This document shows positions 22,731 through 31,593 of a stretch of DNA of 35,676 nt, piece after piece (the stretch's first letter is position 1; every line of letters begins with the position of its first letter). The stretch comes from Methanotrichaceae archaeon (GTDB taxonomy: Archaea; Halobacteriota; Methanosarcinia; Methanotrichales; Methanotrichaceae), in NCBI GenBank assembly GCA_016927425.1, contig JAFGMR010000056.1, positions 1-35,676 on the forward strand. Direction: 5' to 3'. The notes below the pieces were generated by a model. The model was not told the origin of the DNA. It was given only the letters and a program-made list of their open reading frames with translations, and did no database searches. A program made the translations under genes and the position numbers.

Positions 22731-24272
22731 CCGCCGTTGAGGATAGCCATCATGACCACATCGGACCTGCAGAGCCAGGTCGAGCCGTTCGAGTCGGATG
22801 GCGCAATGGTCGGCGGCATCGAGAGGATAGGCGCCCTTGCCAGAAACGTGAGCCTCGATTTCGACGGCGCCCTTCTGTTCTCCACCGGAGACGACCTGAT
22901 GGGCAACTTCTATCGGGTCTTCCAGGGGGAGCCGGAGTTCGCCGGAATGGAGCTAGCTGGATACGACGCAGTCTGCCCAGGAAACCATGAGTTCGACTAC
23001 GGCTGGCCCCTCTACTTGAACGCCACAGCGTACGCCAGCTTTCCCATCCTCTGCGCGAACCTCGAAATCGAGGACGAGCAACTGAGGAAGGCGATAGAGC
23101 CGCGGATCATTCTGGATATGGCAGGCGTGAAAGTGGGCGTATTCGGCCTCATGACACCTGAATTGAGCCTCTTGACCAACGCCGGCGAGGGGATTTCGGT
23201 GAACGGCGACTTCGAGTGTGTGGCAAGGGAGGAGATCGCGCACCTGAGGGATGAAGGCGCTGACCTCGTAATAGCGCTTTCCCATATGGGAACGGCAGTC
23301 GATCTCCAGCTTGCAAGAAACGTCTCAGGGATCGACCTGATCCTCGGAGGCCACGATCACATCTACTTCAACTCCACAGTGGACGGGCCAGATGGATGGA
23401 GGACTATCCTTGTTCAGGACGGAATGCGGGGGGCTCGGCTTGGGATACTGAGCTTCAACTTCTCAGGGAATGGCATGGACGATATCCACTGGGAGACCAT
23501 GCCTCTCAATGAGAGCGCGGGAGCTTTTCCTGAGATCAAAGACCTCTTGGAGCCCTTCGTCGACCGATACGATAAGGAGCTCGAAGCCGAGGTGGGATCG
23601 ACCAATGTCGATCTCGACGCTCGCGAGCCGATGGTGCGCGACAGAGAAGCTCCAATAGGAGACCTCATAACAGACGCCTGGCTTGCCTGGTTCGAGGATG
23701 CAGACATTGCCGCAATCAACGGCGGAGGCATTCGCTGCGACTGCATACTGCCAAAGGGGCCCCTCAGCATTCGCGACCTTTCAAACCTCCTCCCCTATCG
23801 AGGCTACATATACGCCCTCAACATGACAGGAGAGGAGGTCGAGCAGATGCTGGAGATCAGCGCATCAGCCCTTGGAACTGCCGAGGGAAAGGTCCCGAAC
23901 GGCGCCTTTCTCCAGGTGAGCGGGATCAAGTTCACAATAGACCTCTCTTGCGAGCCCTATTCGGCGGTATATAACGGCTCGGAGGTGGTCGAGGTGATCA
24001 ATCCAGGTTCGCGCGTCTCAGGGATCCAGATCGCGGCCAACGACACATGGACATCCCTCGAACCGGAGGGAGAGTACATGGTCCTCGTCAACGACTGGCT
24101 GGCCAAAGGCGGCGATGGCTATGCCCTCCTCTCAGACATTCCAGACGAGAGGAGAAGGGATACGACCGTTCTGGATATCGATCCGGTGATCGCCTATCTT
24201 AAAGAGATGAGCCCTGTTGAGCCGGTCGCCGAGGGGAGGATCGTTATCATAAATGGCACGTCCACAGGATGA
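22662..24272 (+). CDS. Exported UshA-type 5'-nucleotidase/metallophosphatase
   Basis: A 536-residue exported phosphoesterase that should release phosphate from extracellular nucleotides. A signal peptide (LPLVALLLLISPAIGA) is followed by the calcineurin-like metallophosphoesterase domain to about residue 310: TSDLQSQ (34-40), STGDDLMGN (D77), PGNHEFDYG (N108, H109), ALSHMGTAVD and GGHDHIYF. The 5'-nucleotidase C-terminal domain follows, with APIGDLITDAWLAW, AINGGGIRCD, LSNLLPYRGYIYALNMTG and NDWLAKGGDGY. The usual first motif is D-x-H; here it is D-L-Q, so one dimetal ligand is altered. A cysteine pair (GIRCDC) is present in the nucleotide-binding loop. The 5' region is duplicated upstream of the methyltransferase gene. 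Confidence 0.9.
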   Translation: MRRHLLPLVALLLLISPAIGAAEPPLRIAIMTTSDLQSQVEPFESDGAMVGGIERIGALARNVSLDFDGALLFSTGDDLMGNFYRVFQGEPEFAGMELAGYDAVCPGNHEFDYGWPLYLNATAYASFPILCANLEIEDEQLRKAIEPRIILDMAGVKVGVFGLMTPELSLLTNAGEGISVNGDFECVAREEIAHLRDEGADLVIALSHMGTAVDLQLARNVSGIDLILGGHDHIYFNSTVDGPDGWRTILVQDGMRGARLGILSFNFSGNGMDDIHWETMPLNESAGAFPEIKDLLEPFVDRYDKELEAEVGSTNVDLDAREPMVRDREAPIGDLITDAWLAWFEDADIAAINGGGIRCDCILPKGPLSIRDLSNLLPYRGYIYALNMTGEEVEQMLEISASALGTAEGKVPNGAFLQVSGIKFTIDLSCEPYSAVYNGSEVVEVINPGSRVSGIQIAANDTWTSLEPEGEYMVLVNDWLAKGGDGYALLSDIPDERRRDTTVLDIDPVIAYLKEMSPVEPVAEGRIVIINGTSTG

Positions 24273-24412
24273 GTGTCACCCAAGAGGTCGACCAATAGGG
24301 CGAGTGGCTGGGCCGCGCCCGCCATCCCCTGGATTGGAGGCCCCACCCCTTGGATCGAAGGGATCGCGAGATCAAGAGGTCACGAGCAAGATAGACGGCT
24401 TGGGGTGAAGGA

Positions 24413-24985
24413 ATGTACATACCGGTGATCCTAGGCACGGCCCGGGAAGGCCGCCGGTCCGAGAATGCAGCGAAGTTCATGCTCCAGGAGGCCATGAAGG
24501 CCGGCCTGAAGAGCGAGATCATCGACGTTCGCGATTACAGGCTTGAAGCGACGGACAACACCGAGAGAGAACCGCAGGCGCTGCGCTTTGCTCAGAGGGT
24601 CCTTTCTGCCGATGCCCTGATCATAGTTGCCCCCGAGTACAACCGGGGCTATCCAGGCGAGCTCAAGATGATGCTCGATATGATCTACCGACAGTACGCA
24701 GGGCTGCCTGTAGCCATATGCGGCGTCTCATCGGGATCCTTCGGCGGAGCGCGGATGATCCAGCAGCTAAAACTCGTCTGCATAGCGCTTGGAATGCATC
24801 CCCTGGAGGAGGCGGTCTACTTCTCCAATGTGGAGACGCTTTTTTCCGAGGACGGGAGGATCGCGAAGGAATCCTACTATAAAAGGGCGCAAGCCCTGAT
24901 AGAGGAGCTCGTCTTGCACGCTCATGCGCTTCAGAGCCTCCGGAAAGGGGACTCTTCGAGGAAAACGAGACGGCCAAAAGCTTAA
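24413..24985 (+). CDS. NADPH-dependent FMN reductase family flavoprotein
   Basis: A flavodoxin-fold protein of 190 residues. The phosphate-binding loop is GTAREGRRSENAAKF after the first strand (YIPVILG), and the isoalloxazine loop is APEYNRGYPGELKMMLDMIY, followed by AICGVSSGSFGGAR; all three are hallmarks of the NADPH-dependent FMN reductase (chromate/quinone reductase-like) family. It would use NAD(P)H to reduce FMN or a quinone-like acceptor. GGGGTGA four bases before ATG 24413 supports the start. It lies upstream of superoxide dismutase on the same strand, consistent with an oxidative-stress role. Confidence 0.9.
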   Translation: MYIPVILGTAREGRRSENAAKFMLQEAMKAGLKSEIIDVRDYRLEATDNTEREPQALRFAQRVLSADALIIVAPEYNRGYPGELKMMLDMIYRQYAGLPVAICGVSSGSFGGARMIQQLKLVCIALGMHPLEEAVYFSNVETLFSEDGRIAKESYYKRAQALIEELVLHAHALQSLRKGDSSRKTRRPKA

Positions 24986-25039
24986 TGGGCCATGAAAGAT
25001 AATATGGAAATGGATATTCTATCTGGGGGTTATCGTTAG

Positions 25040-25657
25040 ATGGATGCCAAGAAGTTCTATACCCTTCCCGATCTGCCCTACGGGGCAAATGAGCTCGAGC
25101 CCTACATATCGGAGGCTCAGCTTGCGCTTCACCACGACAAGCATCACATGGCCTACGTAAAAGGGGCAAACGCGGTCTTTGAGGCGATGGAGAAAGCCCG
25201 CGCGGATGAAAGGGATTTCGATGTCAAGGCCACGCTCAAGGAGCTATCGTTCCATATCGGCGGCCATCTTCTCCACAGCCTCTTCTGGGCTAACATGGCC
25301 CCTGCGGGAAAAGGAGGAGGCGCGCCAAAAGGACGCCTGGCAGAGGCCCTGGACGAGGAGTTCGGAAGCTTCGAGCGCTTTAGAAAGGAGTTCTCGAAGG
25401 CCGCCGCAAGCGTGGAGGGATCGGGCTGGGCAGCTTTGACCTTCTGCCGCATGACCGAGAGGCCGATCATAATGCAGGTCGAGAAGCACAACACCAACGT
25501 CTACCCGATGTTTGGCATACTGCTGGTGCTGGATCTATGGGAGCACGCCTACTACCTGGATTACAGAAACGAGAGGCCAAAGTTCGTGGAGGCCTTCTGG
25601 AATATCGTCAACTGGGAAGAGGCTGAGAGGCGGCTCGATAATGTGTTAAGGGCCTGA
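25040..25657 (+). CDS. sod: Superoxide dismutase (Fe/Mn family)
   Basis: Converts superoxide to oxygen and hydrogen peroxide in the cytoplasm. The 205-residue protein has the full Fe/Mn-SOD layout. The first metal ligand is in [13 protein letters not shown] (H31), the second in [12 protein letters not shown], and the last two in [11 protein letters not shown] (Asp and His). The segment GSGWAALTF is also characteristic. Iron versus manganese cannot be decided by eye, though methanogen enzymes are usually iron-dependent. Fifty-four bases separate it from the FMN reductase gene; a TAATATGG element lies in that gap, so it may have its own promoter. Confidence 0.95.
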   Translation: MDAKKFYTLPDLPYGANELEPYISEAQLALHHDKHHMAYVKGANAVFEAMEKARADERDFDVKATLKELSFHIGGHLLHSLFWANMAPAGKGGGAPKGRLAEALDEEFGSFERFRKEFSKAAASVEGSGWAALTFCRMTERPIIMQVEKHNTNVYPMFGILLVLDLWEHAYYLDYRNERPKFVEAFWNIVNWEEAERRLDNVLRA

Positions 25658-25768
25658 GCCGGCGCGTGGGGGGGGGCCACGCTCTCCCCTACATCACTTC
25701 CCGATCTCTTGCCGCGTCCTATCCCATGGGCCGCACGTGGAGCCGATGCAGTGCGCTCCACGCGTCCC

Positions 25769-26059
25769 CTATCGATCGCCGCGCCCTTTCGTCCCGATCT
25801 CCGCCTCCAAGAGCTCGACAAGCCGCCTTGTCCTCTCCAGATGCACCTCCATCCTCCTCTGGAGGATGGGGGGAGACTCCACCGCGGCGGTGCACTGGTC
25901 CAGCCAGTAGGAGACATCCCTCATCACCTCCCGGGCGTGCTCCTCAATCTCTGGCAAGAGCCTCCCCTCCACTTCCAGCAGCTCGATCCCTTCCCATACT
26001 CGCTCCTGCAGCTCTGCAAGGGCGACCAAGAGTTGGTCGAGCCGCTCTTCCCTCTGCAT
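25769..26059 (-). CDS. Small acidic coiled-coil protein, unknown
   Basis: 96 residues, almost entirely helical and rich in Glu and Leu (EERLDQLLVALAELQERVWEGIELLEVEG, then RTRRLVELLEAEIG), with one cysteine and a WLDQ segment near the middle. It has no signal peptide or recognised domain. The composition is protein-like, whereas overlapping frames on the plus strand are Pro/Arg/Ser-rich shadows. A GGAGGAG lies 13 bases before ATG 26059, a long spacing, and ATAGGTATATTG upstream could be a TATA box. It is convergent with sod. Confidence 0.6.
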   Translation of the reverse strand: MQREERLDQLLVALAELQERVWEGIELLEVEGRLLPEIEEHAREVMRDVSYWLDQCTAAVESPPILQRRMEVHLERTRRLVELLEAEIGTKGRGDR

Positions 26060-26312
26060 ACGCCGTTTCCGTCTCCTCCTGGCAATATACCTATTCGAGG
26101 AGGGGCTCGGCCTCCATCACTTGCGCCTCGCCCGCAAAGGCCATAAGGCCCAAGGAGAGGAACATATAGTGATCGATGGTTGGATATATCATAAATGAGA
26201 TTTTTAGATTGTTATATTCCGCCCGCAAGGGCAATAAGCAGGATAGGCGCAAGGGTCTGGTTGATAAGAGGTAGAAGGATGTCGTATTTACATTTCATTG
26301 GGGAGGGCCGTC
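26060..26312. promoter_or_regulatory. Intergenic region with nrdD promoter and leader
   Basis: This is the longest gene-free stretch in the window (253 bases). It holds AT-rich tracts (GGATATATCATAAATG around 26180; GTTATATTCC around 26210) that are candidate TATA elements for nrdD, which would give a leader of roughly 70 bases or more. Within the leader GCCC-GCAA-GGGC (26221-26232) can form a tight GNRA-loop hairpin. No riboswitch, tRNA or clear NrdR box was recognised. Confidence 0.4.
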
Positions 26313-29300
26313 ATGAGGGGTAAGAACAAGCAGCTGACCCTCACCGGGGTGATTGTGGAGACGATGCCCCGTGTGAGGACCACAGACGGGCATCTGCTCA
26401 AATGGGAGAGAGAGGCTGTGGCAAAGCAGCTCCTGAAGGAGACAAAGCTATCAGAGAAGTTCTATAAAGTTCCTGGGATATCCGTGGAGGAGGCAAAGGA
26501 GATCGCCAGGGAGGTCGAGAGACGCATCAGGTGGATGGATGTGGAGTACCTGAGCGGCCCCCTCGTACGGGAGATCGTAAACGTCATCCTAATCGAGAGG
26601 CATCACCCTGAATGGCGTAACATCTGCACAAGGGTCGGCACCCCGGTCTACGACGCCCATCTGATCGATGTGGGATCGGGCTTCGAGGCCCACGAGAACG
26701 CAAACCTCCAGGAGAACGCCGAGACCAGCCACAAGAAGAAGGCCGACAAGATCAGCAAGGAGCAGTACCTTTTGCTGCTTCCCCCTTACCTTGCCGATCA
26801 CCACCTGGCAGGCGACCTCCACATCCACGACCTGGAGTACTTCGGAACGAGGCCGTTTTGTCTTGACGGGAGCACAGCTGTGCCAGTAATCGATAAAGGC
26901 AGAAGAAAGATCATCAGGCCAGACGAGCTGCCGTTCCTTGGAGATTATTATTACCCAAAAGACCTCTTTGCCATATCACCTTCCGGACCCAAGAAGGTCA
27001 AGAAAATCTCACGGCGACCGGCCGAAAAAAGCCTTCTGAAGATAAGGACGAGAACGGGCAAGTCCCTTAAGGTCACCCGTGAGCACAGGATACCTGTTAG
27101 CGGCAAAGGCATAAGAAAAGCAGAGGAGATTCAGCCTGGAGATATCTTAGGCGGGGCCTTCGAGCATCGACTGAACCTGCGCGGCGAGCCAATCGAGCGC
27201 TTGGATCTCATAAGCGAGTTCTTGAATAAAGTTCCTGCGCCGCATTTGGAAAACGTGTTCGTGCGCGGCGCGCGTCCCCTCTTCCAGAAGATTATAGATG
27301 ATGGGAGATGCAGCTCGTTCTCGGAGTTATCCAGGAATATGGGTGTTGAGCATCATAAGGAGTGGTACACAAGTGGCATTATGCCAATCTTGCAGTTCAA
27401 GAGGCTATCCGATCTCTACGGCCTGGATGGCTTTTCGAACTTGAGGCTCGGCGTTGCTGGAAGCAAGATCGATCTTCCCGCCATCTTCCCCCTCACGACA
27501 GATGTCGCAACGCTGCTCGGCTACTTCATCTCCGAGGGAAACTACAACGTCCAGGAAGCCTGCAACTACAATTTGGTCATTACAGGAAGCCAGCATGCAG
27601 AGACCGTGCAATGCTGTGCAGGAAGCGCTTTCAATACATACAGAACGACGACCGAGGGGATGCTGTCCACAAGAATGATCTGGGGCATAGAGGGCGAATG
27701 GGAGAGGTCCAAACAAGTATACTTCGGAGGCGAGCTGATCTACCTGCTCTTCCGCTATGTATTCGGCATAACGGGGAAAAGCTACGATAAGAGGCTTCCT
27801 AACATCGTTTACCATCTAGACGACGAGCTTCTCTCCTGCTTCCTAAGTGCCTTATTTACGGGGGACGGATCTGCATTCTATCGACCCGAAAAGTCGGACT
27901 GCATCATCAACTATACCACAGCTTCGGAGATGCTCCGCCAGGAGCTATCTCTGCTCCTCATAACCCTTGGGATGAATCCGCATATAGTCGAGCTCTACGA
28001 GGGGGAGGAGAAGCGAACTCTCTACAGGATACAGATGAATGGATTTGCGAACATCCAGGCCTTCAGAAGATGGGCCCAGTTTTACGATGAGCGCAATGAG
28101 CATATCGATAGATTCCTCGCCGACGTCAAGGAGATTACGAGAAGTCCGAGGCCTGAAGAAGTCAAGGAGATAGTTCCTTCTCTGCCATCGGGCGAGTACG
28201 TCTACGACCTCTTCTTGGAAGGAGATGACGAAGAGAGCCATACATACTTTGCCTCGGACGGCTTGCTGGTACATAACTGCCAGGACTGGGATCTTCGCTA
28301 CTTCTTCTACTACGGGCTTATGCCCGACGGACTGGGGACCAAGGCGAGCGTGGCCGGGCCTGCCAAGAAGGCAGAGGTAGCAATCCTTCACGCCGTAAAG
28401 GCTCTCGGCTCGGCGCAGACCAACTTCGCCGGAGGCCAGGGCTTCTACAACTTCCTCACCTTCATCGCCCCATACTTCGAGGGCCTCCCCTATTCTGAGA
28501 TCTACCAGCTAATGCAGATGTTCGTCTACGAGATGACGCAGATGATGGTTGCCCGCGGCGGACAGCTCGTCTTCTCCTCTGTTCAGCTCACGCCAGGGGT
28601 ACCTGCCCTCTGGAGGGATAAGCCCGCCGTCTACGCAGGCCAGGTCTGGGACGGGACTAGGTCGGACCGGCGAACCTACGGGGAGTTCGAGAGGGAGGTG
28701 AGGCTTTCCTTCAAGGCATTGATGGAGGTAATGCTTGGAGGCGACCACTGGGGAAAGCCCTTCAACTTCCCCAAGCCCGAGATATCCATAGAGCCGGACT
28801 TCATGAAGGAGGACGAGGAGTACAACGTAAGCCATCCAGACCTTCCCACCTACAGCGATCTCTATCTACTGACGTTCAAGCTGGCCGCGGAGTACGGCAC
28901 CCCATACTTCGACAACCAGCTTCCCGCGTATCGAGGTGCTGGAAAGGGGATATCGTGCTATCAATGCTGCGCGTATCAGTTCGCTGCCACGTTCGAGTCC
29001 GATAGCGAGTTCGAGGAGAAGCTCAACTTCGAAGAGGGAAAGCATTTCTCCATGGGCTCCTGGCAGGTGGTCTCCTTGAACTGTCCCCGCGCGGCATACC
29101 TCGCCCGGGGCGACGACGAGCTCCTCTTCGAATACCTGCGCGGGCTAATGGACATCTCCGTCGAGATATTCAAGGTCAAAAGGGAGTGGATGAACCAGAT
29201 CCTTGCCAACCATCGGATGCCGTTTGCCACACAGAGGCCGAGGGATCCCCACACGATGGAGAAGGGGTCTATCGCTGTCGGCCTCGAAGGCCTAGTCTAT

Positions 29301-29999
29301 ACGATAGGGGTCGTTGGCGTAAACGAGATGGTCCAGTTCCATACGGGAAAACAGATGCACGAGTCGAAGGAAGCCTGGAAGCTTGCCGTTCGGGCGATGA
29401 CCGAGATGGAGCTATACGCAAAGGCTCTGAGCCAGCGCCATGACATGACCATCGCCCTCGCACGAACGCCGGCGGAGACGACGGCGCAGAGGTTCGCCGT
29501 CTCCGACCTGATCCGCGAGGAGTTCAGGGACTGCGCAATGCAAGTGGTCAAGGGAGATCTCGATACAGCCATGCGCGAGGCGAACACCCGCGATCTGCCA
29601 GTCTACTACACGAATGGGACGCACCTGCCGCCTGGGGCTGACGTCTCCCTGCTCGAGAGGGCCCAGCTGGAGCACGTCTTCTTCCCGATCGTGGACGGGG
29701 GGAACATCTTCCACATCTTCCTCGGCGAGGCGACGCCGGACCCCAAGGGGCTGATGGAGTTTGGCATGCGCCTTGCCCGCACAACCCAGATCGGGTACTT
29801 CACCTTCACAAGGGATATGACCGTCTGCCTCAACTGCTACGAGGTCGCCCCAGGCCTCCAGGAGAGATGCCCTCGCTGCGGCTCAGATGAGATCGACCAC
29901 ATAAGCCGGATAACAGGCTACCTCCAGGCGGTGAGCGGATGGAACGTCGCAAAGCAGCAGGAGCTTAAAGATCGAAAGCGATACACGGAGCTGGCCTGA
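26313..29999 (+). CDS. nrdD: Anaerobic (class III) ribonucleoside-triphosphate reductase with an intein
   Basis: Reduces ribonucleoside triphosphates to dNTPs without oxygen, using a glycyl radical. ATG 26313, six bases after GGGAGGG, is preferred to the TTG at 26298, giving 1228 residues. The N-terminus is an ATP-cone ([20 protein letters not shown]) for allosteric control. The extein then reads to [11 protein letters not shown], where a 473-residue intein is inserted, and resumes [18 protein letters not shown]. The catalytic barrel contains [10 protein letters not shown] and APAETT-like segments ([12 protein letters not shown]). The C-terminus has a zinc site (CLNCYE and CPRCG) and the glycyl-radical segment [13 protein letters not shown]. 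Without the intein the protein is about 755 residues, normal for archaeal NrdD. Its activase NrdG is not in the window. Confidence 0.94.
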   Translation: MRGKNKQLTLTGVIVETMPRVRTTDGHLLKWEREAVAKQLLKETKLSEKFYKVPGISVEEAKEIAREVERRIRWMDVEYLSGPLVREIVNVILIERHHPEWRNICTRVGTPVYDAHLIDVGSGFEAHENANLQENAETSHKKKADKISKEQYLLLLPPYLADHHLAGDLHIHDLEYFGTRPFCLDGSTAVPVIDKGRRKIIRPDELPFLGDYYYPKDLFAISPSGPKKVKKISRRPAEKSLLKIRTRTGKSLKVTREHRIPVSGKGIRKAEEIQPGDILGGAFEHRLNLRGEPIERLDLISEFLNKVPAPHLENVFVRGARPLFQKIIDDGRCSSFSELSRNMGVEHHKEWYTSGIMPILQFKRLSDLYGLDGFSNLRLGVAGSKIDLPAIFPLTTDVATLLGYFISEGNYNVQEACNYNLVITGSQHAETVQCCAGSAFNTYRTTTEGMLSTRMIWGIEGEWERSKQVYFGGELIYLLFRYVFGITGKSYDKRLPNIVYHLDDELLSCFLSALFTGDGSAFYRPEKSDCIINYTTASEMLRQELSLLLITLGMNPHIVELYEGEEKRTLYRIQMNGFANIQAFRRWAQFYDERNEHIDRFLADVKEITRSPRPEEVKEIVPSLPSGEYVYDLFLEGDDEESHTYFASDGLLVHNCQDWDLRYFFYYGLMPDGLGTKASVAGPAKKAEVAILHAVKALGSAQTNFAGGQGFYNFLTFIAPYFEGLPYSEIYQLMQMFVYEMTQMMVARGGQLVFSSVQLTPGVPALWRDKPAVYAGQVWDGTRSDRRTYGEFEREVRLSFKALMEVMLGGDHWGKPFNFPKPEISIEPDFMKEDEEYNVSHPDLPTYSDLYLLTFKLAAEYGTPYFDNQLPAYRGAGKGISCYQCCAYQFAATFESDSEFEEKLNFEEGKHFSMGSWQVVSLNCPRAAYLARGDDELLFEYLRGLMDISVEIFKVKREWMNQILANHRMPFATQRPRDPHTMEKGSIAVGLEGLVYTIGVVGVNEMVQFHTGKQMHESKEAWKLAVRAMTEMELYAKALSQRHDMTIALARTPAETTAQRFAVSDLIREEFRDCAMQVVKGDLDTAMREANTRDLPVYYTNGTHLPPGADVSLLERAQLEHVFFPIVDGGNIFHIFLGEATPDPKGLMEFGMRLARTTQIGYFTFTRDMTVCLNCYEVAPGLQERCPRCGSDEIDHISRITGYLQAVSGWNVAKQQELKDRKRYTELA
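26859..28277 (+). mobile_element. NrdD intein with LAGLIDADG homing endonuclease
   Basis: A protein-splicing element of 473 residues. The first residue is Cys ([10 protein letters not shown], block A). Block B is VTREHRIPV with the conserved T-x-x-H. Two LAGLIDADG-type helices are [11 protein letters not shown] and [13 protein letters not shown], whose acidic residues (E and D) are intact. Block F is YVYDLFLEG, and block G ends LLVHN followed by extein Cys at 28278. All splicing residues (Cys1, block-B Thr/His, His-Asn at the end, Cys+1) are present, so it should splice. An insert of about 220 bases between block B and the first endonuclease motif (the [11 protein letters not shown] to MPILQFKRL region) may be a DNA-recognition module. 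Confidence 0.93.
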
Positions 30000-30002
30000 G
30001 GA

Positions 30003-30018
30003 GGGGGCGCTCCCCCCC
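30003..30018 (+). other. G5/C7 hairpin-forming sequence after nrdD
   Basis: GGGGG-CGCT-CCCCC(CC) lies directly after the nrdD stop and can form a 5-bp GC hairpin. No T-run follows, so it is at best a pause or RNA-stability element rather than a standard archaeal terminator. Confidence 0.25.
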
Positions 30019-30045
30019 ACCCCCACATTTAAGACCTCCAACGGA

Positions 30046-30062
30046 AAGATATATATCATATC
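30046..30062 (+). promoter_or_regulatory. Promoter (TATA element) of the ferredoxin gene
   Basis: AAAGATATATATCATAT is a strong archaeal BRE/TATA-like element about 45-60 bases before the ferredoxin ATG. It implies transcription start near 30085 and a short leader containing the GGAGG ribosome-binding site. Confidence 0.55.
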
Positions 30063-30106
30063 TACTTATCCCTTTATCTGCCGATAGGCAAATGGAGGAG
30101 TTTATA

Positions 30107-30283
30107 ATGCCGGCTGTGGTTAACAGAGAGGAGTGTGTTAGCTGCGGGACTTGCGTTGACGAGTGTCCCGAGGAAGCAATCGCCCTGGACGATGAAGAGA
30201 TAGCAGTGGTGGACGCCGACAAGTGTACCGAGTGCGGGACGTGCGTAGAAGCCTGCCCGTCAGAGGCCATCTCCATCGAGTGA
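30107..30283 (+). CDS. Ferredoxin, 2[4Fe-4S] clostridial type
   Basis: A low-potential electron carrier of 58 residues. It has two cysteine motifs, [12 protein letters not shown] and [12 protein letters not shown], each the CxxCxxCxxxCP pattern that ligates one [4Fe-4S] cluster, with near two-fold internal repetition and a very acidic surface. In methanogens such ferredoxins link CO dehydrogenase/acetyl-CoA synthase, Fpo/Rnf-type complexes and biosynthesis; the specific partner is not shown here. The frame is open from an ATG at 30092, but GGAGG eight bases before ATG 30107 and the family N-terminus ([10 protein letters not shown]) set the start. Its own promoter and T-tract terminator make it monocistronic. 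Confidence 0.95.
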   Translation: MPAVVNREECVSCGTCVDECPEEAIALDDEEIAVVDADKCTECGTCVEACPSEAISIE

Positions 30284-30302
30284 TCTGCGCCTCTTCCGTA
30301 TC

Positions 30303-30311
30303 TTTTTTTTT
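30303..30311 (+). terminator. T-tract terminator of the ferredoxin gene
   Basis: An uninterrupted run of nine T's lies 20 bases after the ferredoxin stop. Archaeal RNA polymerase terminates at such T-tracts without needing a hairpin. The position between a strongly expressed small gene and the convergent DUF116 gene fits. Confidence 0.6.
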
Positions 30312-30342
30312 CGTCGACCTCTAGAATCGCGACCAATGGCAT

Positions 30343-30987
30343 TTACTCGGATATGGCCTCGTAGAACTGATCCCAATCAAGCGTGGTTGCAACGCATCCG
30401 GCCTTGGTTAGCATCACGCCGATCGCCGGAATATCCTTGCTGTGGCACATTGCCAAACCCTCTTTGATCTCCATCTGGCAGCCCACGCCGACTATGGCCT
30501 TCGGCCTGTACTTCTTGATTATCCTCTTTATGAAGCTGGACCCAGGGACGATGAAGAATTTATATCCAAGGCTTTCGGCGTACTCCTTGGCTTGCCCCAT
30601 CTGGCATCTCCCGCAGTTAACGCAGGCTATGCCCTCGGGACCCAGCTTCGCAGGGCAGTCGACGCTTCTTAGGCATTGGGGCATGAAGATGTATCTGTCG
30701 CCATTGGAGACCTCGTGGAACTTCCTGTGGTTGATGTAGTTCCGAAGAAGTATGCTGAAGTCGTCGACCAAGGCGTCGTCCGCCCGCCCCAGCCATAGGA
30801 TGGCCTTGATTACGCTTTCGAGCAGGCTGAGGGCGATGAGCATGATCCGAGCGTAGAAGAAGCGCCCGGTCTTGAAGGAGTAGAGTATGACCAAAGCCCC
30901 CATGAAGGAGAATATGAGGACCAGCGCGATGACAATTACCACTGCCTTTCCCACGATGTAGAAGAGGGGGTCCAGATACTCGATCAT
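30343..30987 (-). CDS. DUF116 family membrane protein with cysteine motif
   Basis: A 214-residue protein. The first 75 residues hold one or two transmembrane helices (GKAVVIVIALVLIFSFMGALVILY; ARIMLIALSLLESVIKAILW). A soluble domain follows, with MPQCLRSVDCPA, GIACVNCGRCQMGQ, FFIVPGSSFIKRIIKKY, AIVGVGCQMEIKEGLAM and TKAGCVATTLDW. The many conserved cysteines (C-x5-C, CVNCGRC, GCQ, GC) suggest a metal or iron-sulfur centre at the membrane. DUF116 is typical of methanogens and some anaerobic bacteria and has no assigned reaction that I know. It is convergent with the ferredoxin gene. Confidence 0.88.
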   Translation of the reverse strand: MIEYLDPLFYIVGKAVVIVIALVLIFSFMGALVILYSFKTGRFFYARIMLIALSLLESVIKAILWLGRADDALVDDFSILLRNYINHRKFHEVSNGDRYIFMPQCLRSVDCPAKLGPEGIACVNCGRCQMGQAKEYAESLGYKFFIVPGSSFIKRIIKKYRPKAIVGVGCQMEIKEGLAMCHSKDIPAIGVMLTKAGCVATTLDWDQFYEAISE

Positions 30988-31127
30988 CGGATCGAGTTAG
31001 AACTCGTGGGGTATAAGCCGCTTGCGGGATCCCAGCATGTCCGGACGGGCGGCGCAAGTTTTTTATCCCTGGTAGGGTTTGACTCATCCTGCCTTCGCGC
31101 TTATCAAGGTTTTAATGAGGATTAGAA

Positions 31128-31583
31128 ATGGCCAGAATGCATAGCAGAAAGAAGGGAGCATCCAGATCCAGGCCGCCATCTAGAGATTCGCCTCCGGAAT
31201 GGTGCGACATGACTCCTGAAGAGGTTGAGAAGATCGTGCTGCGAATGTTCGATGGGGGCATGTCCACAAGCAAGATAGGGCTCACGCTTAGAGATCAGTA
31301 TGGCGTGCCAAGCTCCAAGCTTCTGTTGGGAAGGAACATGACGAGGTTCCTCAAGGAGAGAACCACGGTGCCGGAGATCCCAGAGGATCTCGCAAACCTG
31401 ATGAGGAAAGCCCTCGTGATTCGAAGACACCTTCGCAGCAACCAAAACGACGTTCACAACAAGCGATCCCTCCAACTCTGCGAGGGAAAGATCAGGCGGC
31501 TCGTCAGATACTACATAAAGTCCGGCAAGCTTGCAAAGGGCTGGGAGTACAAGCCCGAGACGGCAGAGATGCTGGTGACATGA
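31128..31583 (+). CDS. rpsO: 30S ribosomal protein S15 (uS15)
   Basis: An archaeal uS15 of 151 residues, longer than bacterial S15 because of the N-terminal extension (MARMHSRKKGASRS). Key family segments are MTPEEVEKIVLRMFDGGMSTSKIGLTLRDQYGVPS, EIPEDLANLMRKA, then RRHLRSNQNDVHNKRSLQLCEGKIRRLVRYYIKSGKL, the 16S rRNA-binding helices. GAGGAT six bases before the ATG is the ribosome-binding site, and TTTTTTATC (31059-31067) is a possible promoter. It leads the translation/DNA-repair operon; the recJ-like gene follows after 10 bases. Confidence 0.95.
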   Translation: MARMHSRKKGASRSRPPSRDSPPEWCDMTPEEVEKIVLRMFDGGMSTSKIGLTLRDQYGVPSSKLLLGRNMTRFLKERTTVPEIPEDLANLMRKALVIRRHLRSNQNDVHNKRSLQLCEGKIRRLVRYYIKSGKLAKGWEYKPETAEMLVT

Positions 31584-31593
31584 ACCTCGCCTT

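Noticed and set aside
25666-26169. Plus-strand frames of 145-167 residues after sod
   Set aside because: Pro/Arg/Ser-rich, with no ribosome-binding site, and opposed by a more protein-like minus-strand frame.
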